From Closterium sp. NIES-65 (taxonomy: Eukaryota; Streptophyta; Zygnematophyceae; Desmidiales; Closteriaceae): a stretch of 64,000 nucleotides of DNA. Below are positions 42,660 through 54,086 of this stretch, piece by piece (within the stretch, counting starts at the first letter, position 1; every line of letters starts with the position of its first letter). The notes beneath the pieces were generated by a model, which saw nothing but the letters and a program-made list of their open reading frames with translations, was not told the origin of the DNA and searched no databases. Location of the stretch: NCBI GenBank assembly GCA_948144175.1, contig CANXME010002068.1, forward strand, positions 2,170,001 to 2,234,000, in the 5' to 3' direction. The position numbers were made by a program, and so were the translations under genes.

Positions 42660-45600
42660 CTCACGCCCCAGCAGCTTCGTGAGTGGTACGCTCAGAGTAG
42701 AGGGTCTCTCAGTTCTGTTCGCTACTCTTACATGATTCGCACTGGTGCTTGGACTAGTTAGCCTAGTGGGACGCCTAGTCACACACCGTCCCGCTGCTTC
42801 GCCCGTCTGAGCGACGCGTGGCGTACCAAGTTTGGCGACGAGGCTGAGCTCCCCGACTGGGTGGAGTTGCTTAGGCAGAGGGTAGATATATTTGCTCTTG
42901 ACTATGATGCCATTCTCACTGCCATGTATGCATTGCCTACTAGTGCTGACCGTGCCGGTCACCTGTGCGTACTGCCTGACCCGGGTATAGAGCCTGCTGC
43001 TCTAGCTGCTGGTGCGGCTGCTGCTCTGGGTGCTAGTGTGTCTCCTGCTCCAGGTACAGGTGCGGCTGCTGCTCTAGGTGCTAGTGAGTCTGCTTCCTCA
43101 GGTGCGGGTGAGTCTGCTCTCTCAGGTACCGCGTCGGCTCCGGCCTCTCACACCTTCACCCTTGACCCGGGGGCTTCCCGCTCCTTCTTTCGAGACTGCA
43201 CCACACTCACGCCGCTTGGTCGGCCAGTTGCAGTCTCTCTGGCAGACCCCTCTGGGGGCCCTGTCCTTGCTCACTTCTCCACTGTCCTCCCGTGTCCGGC
43301 GGCCCCCTCTGGCACCCTGTCTGGTCTTTACCTCCCCTCGTTCTCTACGAACTTGGTGAGTGGTGCTGACCTACAGGATGCGGGGGTTCACCAGTTCACT
43401 CCTGCGAGTCAGCGGGTGACCCACTGCACAGACGCTCGGTCAGGCCGACACCTGGCCACGTTTACTCGTCGGCCGGGGTCGAGCCTGTACACACTGACCA
43501 CTGCGTCTCCTCCAGTTGCTGAGCCTGGTAGGGTAGCTGCGTCGGGTCAGGTGTTTGCTGCAGCGTCCAGGTCTGGTCCTGAGTCTGCCCCCTGTTCGTG
43601 TCGTCTCCTGTCTCACGAGACTCTCCTCTGGCACCACCGCCTTGGTCACCCCTCTCTGCTTCGTCTCAGAGGCATGGCCTCTCGTCTTCTTGTTTCTGGT
43701 CTCCCCCGGTCCCTCCCTCCCCTTCCTCAGGGCCCTGGCCCTACCTGTGTCCCCTGTGTTGAGGGGCGCCAGCGTGCTACCCCTCACTCCTCCCAGTTTC
43801 CTCCGACAGAGGCCCCGTTGCAGACGCTTCACATGGACGTGTGGGGCCCGGCCCGCGTCCGTGGACAGGGTCACGAGCGCTACTTCCTGCTAGTTGTTGA
43901 CGACTACTCGCGTTACACCGTAGTCTTCCCCTTGCGCAGCAAGGGTGATGTCACTGAGGTGCTGATCGACTGGATTCGCGCAGCTCGTCTCCAGCTCAGG
44001 CAGAGCTTTGGCTCGGACTTTCCTGTTCTGCGTCTGCACTCGGACAGAGGCGGAGAGTTTTCCTCTGTTGTTGAGCGCCGCATTGGCATGGTCATGGACG
44101 TCGCTCGTACGTCTATGATGCATGCGGCTGCCCCCCATTTTCTGTGGCCGTTTGCGGTCAGGTACGCGGCGCATCAGATCAACCTTCACCCCAGGGTCTC
44201 CAGGCCGGAGACCTCCCCAGCCTTGCTGTGGACAGGGAAGGTTGGCGATGCGTCGGCGTTCCGGGTCTGGGGATCTCGGGCGTTTGTCCACGACTTGTCT
44301 GCGGACAAGCTGTCCCCTCGTGCTGCTCCTTGCGTCTTCCTGGGGTTCCCCCCTGACGCGCCTGGGTGGCAGTTCTACCACCCCACCTCTCGCCGTATTC
44401 TGTCCTCCCAGGACGTCACGTTTGACGAGTCGGTCCCCTACTACCGCCTCTTCCCCTACCGCACTCCGTCCCTCCCCCCGCCCCCGCTCTTCCTTGTACC
44501 AGGTCCCCCCCAGGTAAACCCCCTCCCCCCTCAGGGTCCTGCCCCTTCAGGTGTGTCCCAGGTAGACGCAGTCGAGCCTGTCGAGGTCACTGGTGACTCT
44601 GGTGCTGCTGAGGGTGCTGAGCCTGGGGGTGCTGAGCCTGGGGGTGCTGAGCCTGGGGGTGCTACACCTGGGGGTGCTTTGCCTGGGGGTGCCGGGCCTG
44701 GGGGTGCTGAACCTGGAGGTGCTCCGCCTGGAGGTTCTCCGGGTGCTTCGTCTCGCCGGGAGCCACTCTCTTCACAGGAGCTGGGCGAGTGGTTTGCCCG
44801 GCGCTAGAGCCATGCTGCTGGTGCTGGAGGTTCTTCGGCTACTAGGGGTGCTGAGCCTAGGGGTGCTGAGCCTGGGGGTGCTGAGCCTGGGGGTGCTACG
44901 CCTGGGGGTGCTGAGCCTGGGAGTGCTGAGCCTGGGGGTGCTGAGCCTGGGGGTGCTGAGCCTGGAGGTGCTCCGCCTGGAGGTTCTTCGGGTGCTTCGT
45001 CTCGCCGGGAGCCACTCTCTCCACAGGAGCTGCGCGATTGGTTTGCCCGGCGCTGGAGCCGTGCTGCTGGTGCTGGAGGTTCGTCGGCTACTGAGAGTGC
45101 TGCTGTCGCGGGTCCCGGAGATGCTCGTCCTGGGAGTACTGAAGCTGCTGGGCCTGCAGGTTCGACTGGAGCTTGTGCTGCTGAGGGTGTTGGCGCTGAG
45201 ACTACCACTGGCGGTCCTACTGGGGGTGCTCATAGTGCTGCTGGAGGTTCTGGAGCTCCTGGAGGTGCTGCTGGAGCGGGTGCTCCTGCTCGAGATACTG
45301 GTGCTGTCCCTGCTGTTTCTGGCGTCGCCACGCGGCCTCGACCGTACTTCGTTCCACTACTGCAGCATGTTCTTGGTCTTCCACCTTCTACTGGTCCTCC
45401 TCCTCCTTTAGAGTGTCCACAGCCTGTCCCGTCACAGTTACAGTTGCAGCCTACCTCCCCTTTGCCTGCTCCTTCTCCCTACACTGGTCCTACTGGGGGT
45501 CTTGCTGAGCGTCGTGAGCCTGCGTCTCGCCCTGCGTCGCCTATCCGTGCTGCTCACGCTAGTGGTCGTGGTTCGCGTCCGCGTCCTCCTCCTGTGCCTG

Positions 45601-47587
45601 GCACGCACAGGATGTCTCTGCGTCCGTCCACTGCTCCTCTGCGTGATCCTTTGCCTTCTCCTCCTGAGTCCTCTCTTCCTGCTCTTGCCGACCCGGAGTC
45701 GGACTCTCTTCGTGCTGCCTCTCCTACTGTCACGCGTCTCCTGGCTACTGTCGTCACTGACCCTTCTTTCGAGTCCTCTGCTGCGTCTGCCCTAGTTGCT
45801 GAGCTCGTCGACTTTGCTGCTCGCTGTCGCCTAGACTACGCTGCTAGTCTTATCGCTGAGTCTGAGTCTGTCTGTCCTCCGTCCGTCGGGGGTGAGTGTG
45901 CCCTTGGCACGGACGTCCTTGAGGACAGGCAAGAGGAGTTCCAGTGTCTGGCAGCTGCTTCACCTCATCTCGTGTCCGTACTGCTTACCCCTGAGGGAGA
46001 CCCGGATGCACTTGACATCCCGACTCCGCGCTCTTACGCGGAGGCGATAGAGGGTCCCTACTCCTCTCAGTGGCAGGCAGCTATGGATGCAGAGATGGCT
46101 TCCTGGAAGTCCACAGGCACCTACGTTGACGCTGTCCCCCCTCCTGGGGCGAACATTGTCAGTGGCATGTGGATTTTCAGGGTGAAGTGGCCGCCGGGTT
46201 CTCCGCCTGTCTTCAAGGCGCGTTACGTGGCTCGTGGCTTCAGTCAGCGGCAGGGAGTTGACTACTTTCAGACCTTCTCCCCCACCCGAAGATGACCACT
46301 CTTCAGGTACTGCTGCACGTTGCTGCTCACCGTGACTACGAGCTGCACTCTCTCGACTTCGGCACTGCTTTCTTGCAGGGCAGCCTGCACGAGGAGATCT
46401 GGCTGCGCCGCCCTCCTGGCTTCACTGGGTCTCTCCCTCCTGGTACCCAGTGGAGTCTCCGGCGTCCAGTCTACGGTCTCCGCCAGGCGCCACGTGAGTG
46501 GCACGACACACTGAGGACTACGCTTGCAGCTCTTGGGTTTGCTCCTTCTACAGCCGACCCGTCGCTGTTTCTGCGCACCGACACCTCTCTGCCGCCGTTC
46601 TACATCCTCGTGTACGTCGACGACTTGGTCTTTGCCACAGCTGACACTGCTGGACTCGCCTACGTGAAGTCTGAGCTGCAGAAGAGACACACGTGCACTG
46701 ACCTGGGTGAACTGCGCAGCTACCTTGGCTTGCAGATCACCCGGGACAGAGCACGCCGCACGACTCAGTCACACATGGTGCAGCAGGTCCTTCAGCGCTT
46801 CGGCTTCACGTACTCCTCGCCTCAGGCCACTCCTCTGCCTACTCGCCACTCACTCTCAGCTCTGCCTTCGGATGAGTCCGTAGAGTCGAGTGGCCCGTAT
46901 GCAGAGCTTGTTGGCTGCCTCATGTACCTGATGACCTGCACACGATTTGACCTTGCATACCCTTTTAGCATTCTTGCACGCTATGTTGCTCCTAGGAGAC
47001 ACCGACCAAAGCACATGGCTGCAGCGAAGAGGGTGTTGCGCTACTTGTGCAGTACGTCGGGCATGGGGCTAGTGCTTGGAGGGCGGAGTCCAGTGGTCCT
47101 CACTGGGCATGCAGACGCTTCTTGGGCTGACGACCAGGCTACGCAGCGGTCGTCACAGGGTTACACCTTCAGCCTTGGTTCCGGCTCTGTTTCGTGGTGG
47201 GCTACTCGCTCGTCTTCTGTTCTCGGCTCCAGTTGTGAGGCTGAGATCTACGCCGGGGCCATGGCTGCACAGGAGCTTCGCTGGCTCACCTACCTGCTGA
47301 CCGACCTTGGAGAGCCGCCTCGTTCTCCTCCAGTCCTGTACGTAGACAACAAGGCCATGCTGGCCTTGTGCCGAGAGCAGAGACTGGAGCACAGAACAAA
47401 GCACATTGCTCTTCGCTACTTCCTTGCTCGTGAGCTACAGCAGCGTGGTCAGTTGCGGCTTTCGTACGTGGCCTCTGAGGCCAACACTGCTGATGTTTTC
47501 ACCAAGGCACTTCCGCCTTGTGATCATCAGCGCTTCTGCACTCAGCTGGGTCTTGTCCCTGTCTTGCCTCACTTGCTCACCCCTTGA
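42660..47587 (+). pseudogene. copia pol of element C (gag missing), broken
   Basis: It begins after gag with LTPQQLREWYAQ. TAG at 42759-42761, CFARLSDAW, then protease FTLDPGASRSFF, where the catalytic DSG is DPG. LLWHHRLGH, integrase HMDVWGP and LHSDRGGEF follow, but about 25 codons between HSDRGGEFSS and ERRIGMVMD are deleted, including the PQQNGIA part. A TAG at 44805-44807 replaces Trp in RRWRR. One C is lost near 46287 (CCCACCCGAAG versus CCCACCCCGAAG in B), after which RT (YVDD near 46614) and RNase H (GHADASWADD, SSCEAEIYAG, YVDNKAMLAL) read on to TGA at 47585-47587. Four codons (ITL-type) near 46760 are also missing. Confidence 0.88.
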
Positions 47588-47802
47588 CCTTGTTTGTACT
47601 ATTACATATATATACACCTGCTCTTGTTTGTCTAGCCTTATATATATATATATATGTAATCCTGCATGTGAACTGGCCTTATGGCCTTGAACTTGTGCTC
47701 GGAATGTGTGGTGACTTTGTGATCCACCCTGGGCTTGCTTTGCTTTGCTTTGCTTGACTGGTCTTGTGACCCCTTGTTCTCCCCACTTTGCCTATGGGGG
47801 TG
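47588..47802 (+). other. 3' tail and polypurine tract of element C
   Basis: TATATATA runs (47608-47656), the shared GCATGTGAACTGGCC and GTGGTGACTTTGTGATCC phrases, and CCTATGGGGGTG before the LTR. It closely resembles the tail of element B. Confidence 0.75.
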
Positions 47803-47932
47803 TGTCAGAACATATAGCTTATACATTTGTGTAGGCTGTAGTGGGGTAGCCCATATGGGGTACAACCCAATTAGGGTTAGTACTTGTTCCCAACTCTTTC
47901 ATAGTTGAATCATTCTCGTTTCGATTTTCACA
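47803..47932 (+). repeat. 3' LTR of element C, 130 bp
   Basis: Ends TTTCGATTTTCACA and is followed by the second GCTGG. A near-identical partner of 41546-41675. Confidence 0.93.
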
Positions 47933-48552
47933 GCTGGCGCGTCATACTTTTCCGGAGAAGGGATCGGACGCTGAAACCGCGCTCGAAGTCGTGCATATTG
48001 ACCTCTGCGGCCCCTTTCGCATGGCCGCCATGGATGGGAGCCTCTATTTTCTCCTCCTCAAGGACCGCAAGACTCGCTTTGTGTGGGTCCATCCGATCGC
48101 GAAAAAGAGTGATGTGCTCGGAGTGTTCGAGTAGTGGCTGAAGGAGGTGGAGCGTCAGACGTCAAAATCGGTTAAACGGCTGCGCTTTTACTGTGGAGGG
48201 GAGTTCCTCGGTAGGGCCTTCACCGACCTGCTCGAGGACAAGGGTATCCTCCACAACCTCACCTGCCCCTACACTCCGCAGCAGAATGGCATGGCAGAGC
48301 AAGAGATGCGCACGGTCGTCGAAGCTGTGCGGACGATGCTGCTTCACATGGGGGTGAAGCATCACTGGTGGCACCTCGCCCTTCGCCACGCCGTATGGGT
48401 GCGCAACTGCCTTGAACGGGCTTCACTTCCTCCGAGGACGACGCCGTACGAGCTGCTGTTTGAGAAGAAGCCGGATCTCACGCTGGCGCGCATGTGGAGC
48501 TGCATGGTGCAGTTCATGCTCCCGGAGCAGCAGCGCGGCGGAAAGTTAGTAC
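47933..48552 (+). pseudogene. element F integrase, continued after element C
   Basis: The frame resumes with LARHTFPEKGSDAETALE and gives VVHIDLCGPF (first Asp), a TAG in GVFE-stop-WLKEVE (48132-48134), LRFYCGGEFLG where the usual SDNGGEF Asp is Cys, and YTPQQNGMAEQEMRTV (Glu). It ends in ARMWSCMVQFMLPEQQRGGKL. At about 48552 it is joined, at a shared CGGATGCAC, to RT sequence of the B/C family. Confidence 0.82.
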
Positions 48553-50126
48553 GGATGCACCAGACATCCCGACTCCTCGATTGTACGCTGAGGCGATTGA
48601 CGGTCCCTACTCGTCACAGTGGCAGTCAGCCATGGACACAGAGATGGCTTCCTGGAAGTCCACACGCACCTACGTCGACGAGGTTCCCCCACCTGGGGCG
48701 AACATCATCAATGGCATGTGGATTTTCAGGGTGAAGCGGCCGCCAGGTCTCCGCCTGTCTTCAAGGCTCGCTGCGTTGCTCGAGGCTTCCGTCAGCGAGA
48801 GGGAGTAGACTTCTTCCAGACCTTCTCCCCCACCCTGAAGATGACCACTCTTCGGGTACTCCTGCACGTTGCTGCTCAGCGCGACTACGAGCTTCACTCT
48901 CTTGACTTCAGCACAGCTTTCTTGCAGGGCAGTCTGCACGAGGAGATCTGGCTGCGCCGCCCTCCTGGCTTCAGTGGGTCGCTCCCTCCTGGTACCCAGT
49001 GGAGCCTCCGCGGGCCGGTCTACGGTCTCCGCCAGGCGCTACGTGAGTGGCACGACACACTGAGGACAACTCTTGTGGCACTTGGGTTCTCTTCTTCTAC
49101 TGTTGACCCGTCGCTGTTTCTACGCACAGACACTTCGCTGCCGCCGTTCTTCATCCTCGTGTACGTCAACGACTTGGTCTTTGCCACAGTTGACACTGAG
49201 TCTCTCGCCCACGTGAAGTCCGAGCTGCAGAAGAGACACACGTGCACAGACCTGGGTGAACTGCGCAGCTACCTTGGCTTGCAGATCACCCGGGACAGAG
49301 CACGCCGCACCATTACCCTGACTCAGTCACACATGGTGCAGCAGGTCCTTCAGCGCTTCGACTTCACCTGGTCCTGAGCACAGGCCACTCCTCTGGCTAT
49401 AGGTCACTCGCTCTCAGCTCTGCCTTTGGATGAGTCCGTAGAGTCGAGTGGTCCTTATCCAGAGCTAGTTGGTTGCCTCATGTACCTGATGACTTGCACT
49501 CGTCCTAACCTAGCATACCCTCTTGGCCTTCTGGCTTGCTACGTGGCTCCTAGTCGTCACTGAAAGGTGCAAAGAGGGTATTGAGCTACTTGTGCAGTAC
49601 ATCAGGCATGGGGCTCGTGCCTGGAGGAGGGAGCTCAGTTGTTCTCATTGGGCACTCAGACGCTTCTTGGGCTGACGACCAGGCTACTCAGTGGTCGTCA
49701 CAGGGTTTCAACTTCAGCTTTGGCTCTGGTTCAGTTTCATGGCGCTGTACTCGCTCGTCTTCAGTTCTCAGCTCCAGTTGTGAGGCTGAGATCTACGCCA
49801 CAACCATGGCTGCACAGGAGCTACGCTGGCTCACCTACCTGCTGACCGACCTTGGAGAGCGGCCTAGTTCTCCTCCACTGCTGTACGTCGACAACAAGGC
49901 TGCCATTACCTTGTGTCAGGTGCACAGACTAGAGCACAGAACGAAGCACATCGCTCTCCGTTACTTCCTTGCTCGTGAGCTTCAGAAGTTTGGTCAGCTT
50001 CGTCTGCGCTACGTGGCCTCTCAGGCCAACACCGCTGATGTTTTCACCAAGGCACTTCAGCCTGGTGATCATCAGCGCTTCTGTACTTTGTTGGGGCTGG
50101 TGCCCACTTTGTCTCACTTGTTGTAG
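48553..50126 (+). pseudogene. B/C-type RT and RNase H fragment (element G), broken
   Basis: It begins DAPDIPTPRLYAEAIDGPYS in the linker before RT. A small deletion frameshifts near 48750. RT has FQTFSPTLKMTTLRVLLH and, at the active site, YVNDLVFAT instead of YVDD. A TGA at 49375-49377 and a frameshift near 49560 follow. RNase H shows GHSDASWADD, SSCEAEIYAT and YVDNKAAITL and ends in ANTADVFTKALQP, TAG at 50124-50126. It lacks gag, protease and integrase of its own family. Confidence 0.85.
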
Positions 50127-50356
50127 GCTTTGCCTGTACTGTGATCTCTATATATACTCCTGCATGTTTACTCTGCTAGGTTGAGATCACCCTTGCTGTC
50201 TGTACTACTTATATATACTTCTGCATGTGAACTGGCCTTGTGGCCCTTTACTTGTGCTAAGAGAGTGTGGTGACGTTGTGATCCACCCTGAGCTTGCTTG
50301 CCTTTCTTGACTGGTCTTGTGACCCCTTGTTCTCCCCCACTTTGCCTATGGGGTTG
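50127..50356 (+). other. 3' tail and polypurine tract of element G
   Basis: TATATATAC runs occur twice, each followed by a GCATGT phrase. CCTATGGGGTTG precedes the LTR. Confidence 0.65.
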
Positions 50357-50481
50357 TGTCAAACACTATATGTGTTATTATTGTGTAAGCTATAGTGGGT
50401 TAGCCTTCAGGGGGTACACAAAGTTAGGGTTTCCTACTTGTACTCCAACTTTCATAGTGCAACCACTTCTTCTTCGTAACA
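50357..50481 (+). repeat. 3' LTR of element G, 125 bp
   Basis: TGTCAAACACTATATG... to ...TTCTTCGTAACA. It keeps GGGTACA and TTGTACTCC arms. It directly abuts the truncated minus-strand element H at 50482. Confidence 0.78.
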
Positions 50482-51240
50482 AGTGTCGGCCCGTCCGAGC
50501 ACACGTACAGTGGGTCACCCGCTGACTCGCAGGAGTGAACTGGTCAGCCCCCCTATCCTGTAGATCAGCACCACTCACCAAGTTTGTAGAGAACGAGGGG
50601 AGGTAAAGACCTGACAGGGTGCCAGAGGGGGCTGCCGGACACAGTAAGACAGTGGAGAAGCGAGCAAGGACAGGACCCCCAGAGGGGTCCGCTAGGGAGA
50701 CCGCAACCGGCCGACTAAGCGGCGTAAGCGTGGTGCGGTCTCGAAAGAAGGAGCGGGAAGCATCCGATTCAAGGGTGAAGGTGTGTAAGGCCTGAGCCCA
50801 CGTGGTACCTGAGAGAGCAGACTCACCAGCACCTGGGGCAGCAGACGCACTAGCACCTAGAGCAGCAGCCTCAATGCCTGGGTCAGGCGGAACACACAGG
50901 TAACAGTCACCCTCGTCACTGGTAGACACAGCATACATGGCAGCAAGAATAGCATCATAGTCAAGATCAAATATAGCAAATCCCGCCCTAGACAGCTCTC
51001 CTTAGCGAGGGATCTCAGTGGCGTCAGGGAACTGGTGACGCCAAGTGTCCGTGAGGCGGCCGAAGCAGCGCTGGGTGGAGTGCGAGCCCCCGCACAGCTC
51101 ACCAGCGCGGTTGCCAGTACGGAGGACGTAGGTAGTGGGACCAGTACCCTCACCTCGCTGACGCCCATCGTACCACTCACGAAGCTGCTGGGGGGACGGG
51201 GTCTCACGAGTGCGCTGCTGCTGCTGGCGCTGACCACCAC
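50482..51240 (-). pseudogene. element H post-gag region and protease, truncated
   Basis: On the minus strand: CFGRLTDTW-type segment, IFDLDYDAILAAMYAVSTSD, and protease FTLESDASRSFF, in which the DSG catalytic triad is ESD. Then SADLQDRGADQFTP and TCARTGRHL, after which the sequence is cut at 50482. A stop lies before the protease part, so the frame is not continuous with gag. Confidence 0.8.
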
Positions 51241-52258
51241 CTAAGCCGCCCTCTGTGGAGAGCCACCCCGACTAGCTCCACCTCCTCTGCTGCCACCTCC
51301 ACCACTGCCGCCACCGCCTCCTCCTCCGCTCCCACCGCCACCGCCGACGCCGCCACCGCCGCCACCGAAGCCCCCACCCCCGCCACCACTCCCACCACCA
51401 CCCCCACTCCCTCCACCTCCTCCACCTCCACCTCTACCGCCCCCGCCAGCCCCTCCAGCGCCCTTGCCTCCCTTGCCCTTGCCGGTGCGGCGACGCCCGC
51501 TAGGGGCAGACGCAGCGCCGACCGACTCGGTGCCAATGAAGTCGACGGCAGCAGCAGAGGCCATAGAGGGCAAAAAGGGGGAGGGGGAGCACCTCTCAAA
51601 GACAAGGGCACGCGGGTCACCTCGAGAGGCTCCTACAGCGACTATACTCTTCTCAGCTGCCAGGAGGCACTCCTCGAGGAGGTCAACGGTGAGTGTGGTG
51701 GGGCAATTAGAGAGGAAGTGGTCCCTGACCGAGCGAAGGGAGTCAGGGAGCCGGGTGATTATGTAATAGAGGATGATGTACATGGGGGGGGGGGGGGTTC
51801 TTGGCGCAGAACTCAGCACGAAGCACAGCGCGGTAGCGGGTGTCACTAGTGCGAAGGTGCGTAACGAGGTCAGCGACAGTGAGAAAGGCGGTGAGGTCAG
51901 GAAACAGGTACGGCAGTATGAGGCGGCTAAGAGCAGTAGTGGCAGGGGAAGAGTAGCGTGCAACTACAGCGTCGTACAAGGTCTTAGCAATCTTGTACTG
52001 ACTAAAGTGCGCACGCTCAGTGGTCGGTAAGTGGCGACGCACAGCAAGACGGGCAGCAGTTGCGCGTGTGGCCCACTGTGAGCGAACAGTTCTGTTAGCA
52101 TCAGCAGGCGGGGCTGGAGAGGCACCACAGGTGAGATCGAATAGGGAGAGTCCGTCTGCCCTATCGCACTGTAGGAAGAGCTGTAGGTCATCGACCCAGA
52201 CCTCGAAGTCAACAACACGACCCTCAGCATCTAAGGTAAGGATACTGGGTGTAGCCAT
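51241..52258 (-). pseudogene. element H gag, one frameshift
   Basis: ATG at 52258, MATPSILTLDAEGRVVDFEV, followed by LFDLTCGASPAPP, FSQYKIAKTLYDAVVARYS and LFPDLTAFLTVADLV. A run of G (C on the coding strand) at about 51786-51797 shifts the frame after SAEFCAKNPPP, and the second half continues MYIILYYIITRLPDSL and a glycine-rich C-terminus. It is closely related to gag of element D. Confidence 0.85.
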
Positions 52259-53132
52259 GACAGCAGTGGTCTAGCAGGGAGTGCTCTCACCAGTCTGGGT
52301 GGGTAGGGCCGGGGCGCGCCGGTAGGAACAGGGCTGTAACCGCGGTGGCAGCGGCTCGGCAGCGACAGTAGCGGCTCGACGGCGGCTCGGCGGCAGCGGC
52401 TCGGTAGTGGCGGCTCGATTGCGGCCTCGGCGGCTCGGCGGCCCGGTGTCTCGGCGGCTCAGCTGCTGGGCGGCTCGGCAACTCGGCGGTTCGGCGGCTC
52501 GGCGGCTCAGCAGCTCGGCGGCTCGGCTGCTTGGCGGCTCGGCGGCTCAGCGGTGAAAGGGCCGTGAAGGGCGGCGACGGGGCCGCTAGAGGCCGCGACG
52601 GGGCCACGAAGGGCGGTGACGGGGCCGCTAGAGGCGGCGACGGGGCCGCGAAGAGCGGCGACGGGGCCGCTAGGGGCGGTGACGGGGCCGCGAAGGGCGG
52701 CGACGGGGCCGCTAGGGGCGGCGACGGGGCCGCTAGGGGTGGCGATGGGGCCGATAGGGGCGGCAACGGGGCCGCAAAGGGGCCGCGAGGGGCCTCAAAG
52801 GGCGGTGATGGGGCCGCTAGGGGCGGCGACGGGGCCGCGAAGGGGCCGCGAGGGGCCTAGAGGGGCGGCGACGGGGCCTCGAAGGGGCCGCGAGGGGCCT
52901 AGAGGGGCGGCGACGGGGCTGCAAAGGACGGCGACGGGGCCGTAAGGGGTGGCGACGGGGCTGCTAAGGGTGGCGCGAGGGGCTGTGAGAGGGGCCTCTA
53001 GGAGGGCGCGACAGGCCGCTAAGGGCAGGGGACGTGACGTGAGGGCGGCCCACGGGGCGCGCCTCGGGCAGGGGCGACTCGCGCTTCGGTCAGGAAAAAA
53101 AAAGTCGATTTCAGTGGTGGGCCCTGAAAAGC
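52259..53132 (-). other. GC-rich tandem-repeat leader of element H
   Basis: In + orientation GGCGGCTCGG repeats (52370-52545) and GGCGACGGGGCCGCTAGGG units of about 21-30 bp (52560-52960). On the element strand this corresponds to the CCGCCGAG and CCGTCGCCGCC leader of element D. The many long frames are repeat artefacts. Confidence 0.75.
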
Positions 53133-53161
53133 GTTCCCACTAGGGAACCTGCTCTATACCA
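53133..53161 (-). promoter_or_regulatory. primer binding site and hairpin, element H
   Basis: The complement of 53151-53161 reads TGGTATAGAGC and abuts the LTR. The hairpin GTTCCC-ACTA-GGGAAC (+ orientation) is at 53133-53148, the same stem as in D, B and C. Confidence 0.75.
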
Positions 53162-53287
53162 TGTGAAGAACTGAGGAATGAAAATGACTAAGGAAAATGT
53201 GGGTACAAGTAGGAAACCTAGAAATATTGTACCCTATAGTGTCTACCCCACTACAGCCTAGATAGACCATAGCATATAAGTTTGACA
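53162..53287 (-). repeat. 5' LTR of element H, 126 bp
   Basis: On the minus strand TGTCAAACTTATATGC... to ...CAGTTCTTCACA. It is homologous to the LTR at 17094-17219. Confidence 0.88.
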
Positions 53288-53938
53288 GACATTCCTTTCG
53301 CGTATAGCAAGCTGGGGTCTAGTCTGACGGTGAGGAGCGATCAACACTAGCGCGAGGTTGATCGCTTCCTCACCTATCTTGCCGACACGCGCGATTTCGC
53401 TCTGGAGTTCGGAGGAGGACGCGAAACTCTGAAACTGGTCGGCTACGCGGACGCGGACGACGCCGGCGACAAGCAGAATCGCACTAGCACAAGTGGCTAC
53501 GTTTTCACCTTCGGTGGCGCAGCTGTCTCTTGGACGAACCAACGCATCAAGTGCATGATTCTGTCCTCTATAGAGTCGGAGTACATCGCGGCCACCGAAG
53601 CAGGCAAGGAGGCTTTTCGACTTCGGTTCCTCCTCACCGAGTTCCAGCTCCTTGATGCTGGGACGCCAACTGTTCTGAACGTAGACAATCAGTCCGCCAT
53701 CGCTGTCGCTGAGGGCTTCGGGCTGAAGGGCAACTTCAAGCACATGGAGCGACGCTACGCCTGGCTGCAGCAGATGGTGAAGCGCAAGAAGATTGCGCTG
53801 GAGTACATCCCGACATCTGAGCAGCCGGCGGACTTCCTTACGGAAGGGCTGCACTTTCCGACCTTCAACCGGTGCTCTGTCACGGTCGGTCAGGTTCGCC
53901 TTGCCGATGTCGGAGACGACGACGACGTGCAGCAGTAG
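53288..53938 (+). pseudogene. element F RNase H and C-terminus
   Basis: The plus-strand frame gives RFLTYLADTRDFALEFGGG, LVGYADADDAGD (first Asp), YVFTFGGAAVSWTNQR, SSIESEYIAATEAGKEA (Glu), VLNVDNQSAIAVAEG (Asp), HMERRYAWLQQ and EQPADFLTEGL. It ends after DVGDDDDVQQ at TAG 53936-53938. The sequence is open from about 53370. It probably belongs to element F, whose RT was lost when G and H arrived. Family match to F is inferred from orientation and position. Confidence 0.72.
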
Positions 53939-54086
53939 GTGCCATGTCCTCTAACATGGCTGGTGCGGTGATCGGCGTGCGGAGGTGTGCACGCCAGAGA
54001 AATATCCCCTTGTACTCTATTAAGTAGGTTCTGTGTGGACCTTGTGTGTGGGTGCCCAAGCTCGAGCTGTGCAGGGGAGTCTCTAG
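53939..54086. other. unassigned stretch after the F RNase H
   Basis: 148 bp without a coding frame, with CATGTCCTCTAACATGG and GTGTGGACCTTGTGTGTGGG. It may be the 3' end of element F. I see no LTR end. Confidence 0.45.

Larger units (their letters stand above)
41546..47932 (+). mobile_element. copia element C, full-length but gag-deleted, in element F
   Basis: LTRs of 130 bp at both ends and a perfect target duplication GCTGG (41541-41545 and 47933-47937). The internal region has PBS, two hairpins and a GC-rich leader, and then passes directly to the region after gag. Protease, integrase, RT and RNase H are recognisable, with two nonsense codons, one frameshift and a mutated protease motif. 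It needs Gag, and probably other functions, from a relative such as element B. Confidence 0.93.
50482..53287 (-). mobile_element. copia element H (minus strand), 5' half
   Basis: From right to left: LTR 53162-53287, PBS, hairpin, GC-rich leader, gag 52258-51240, post-gag region and protease down to 50482, where the sequence ends in the GRHL segment against the LTR of element G. It is of the 126-bp LTR family of element D. Integrase, RT and RNase H are absent. Confidence 0.85.

Noticed and set aside
44593..45411. Plus-strand ORF of hydrophobic LSLGVL repeats, resembling membrane segments
   Set aside because: It is an alternative frame of the GAEPGG minisatellite. The pol frame through the same DNA is conserved in B.
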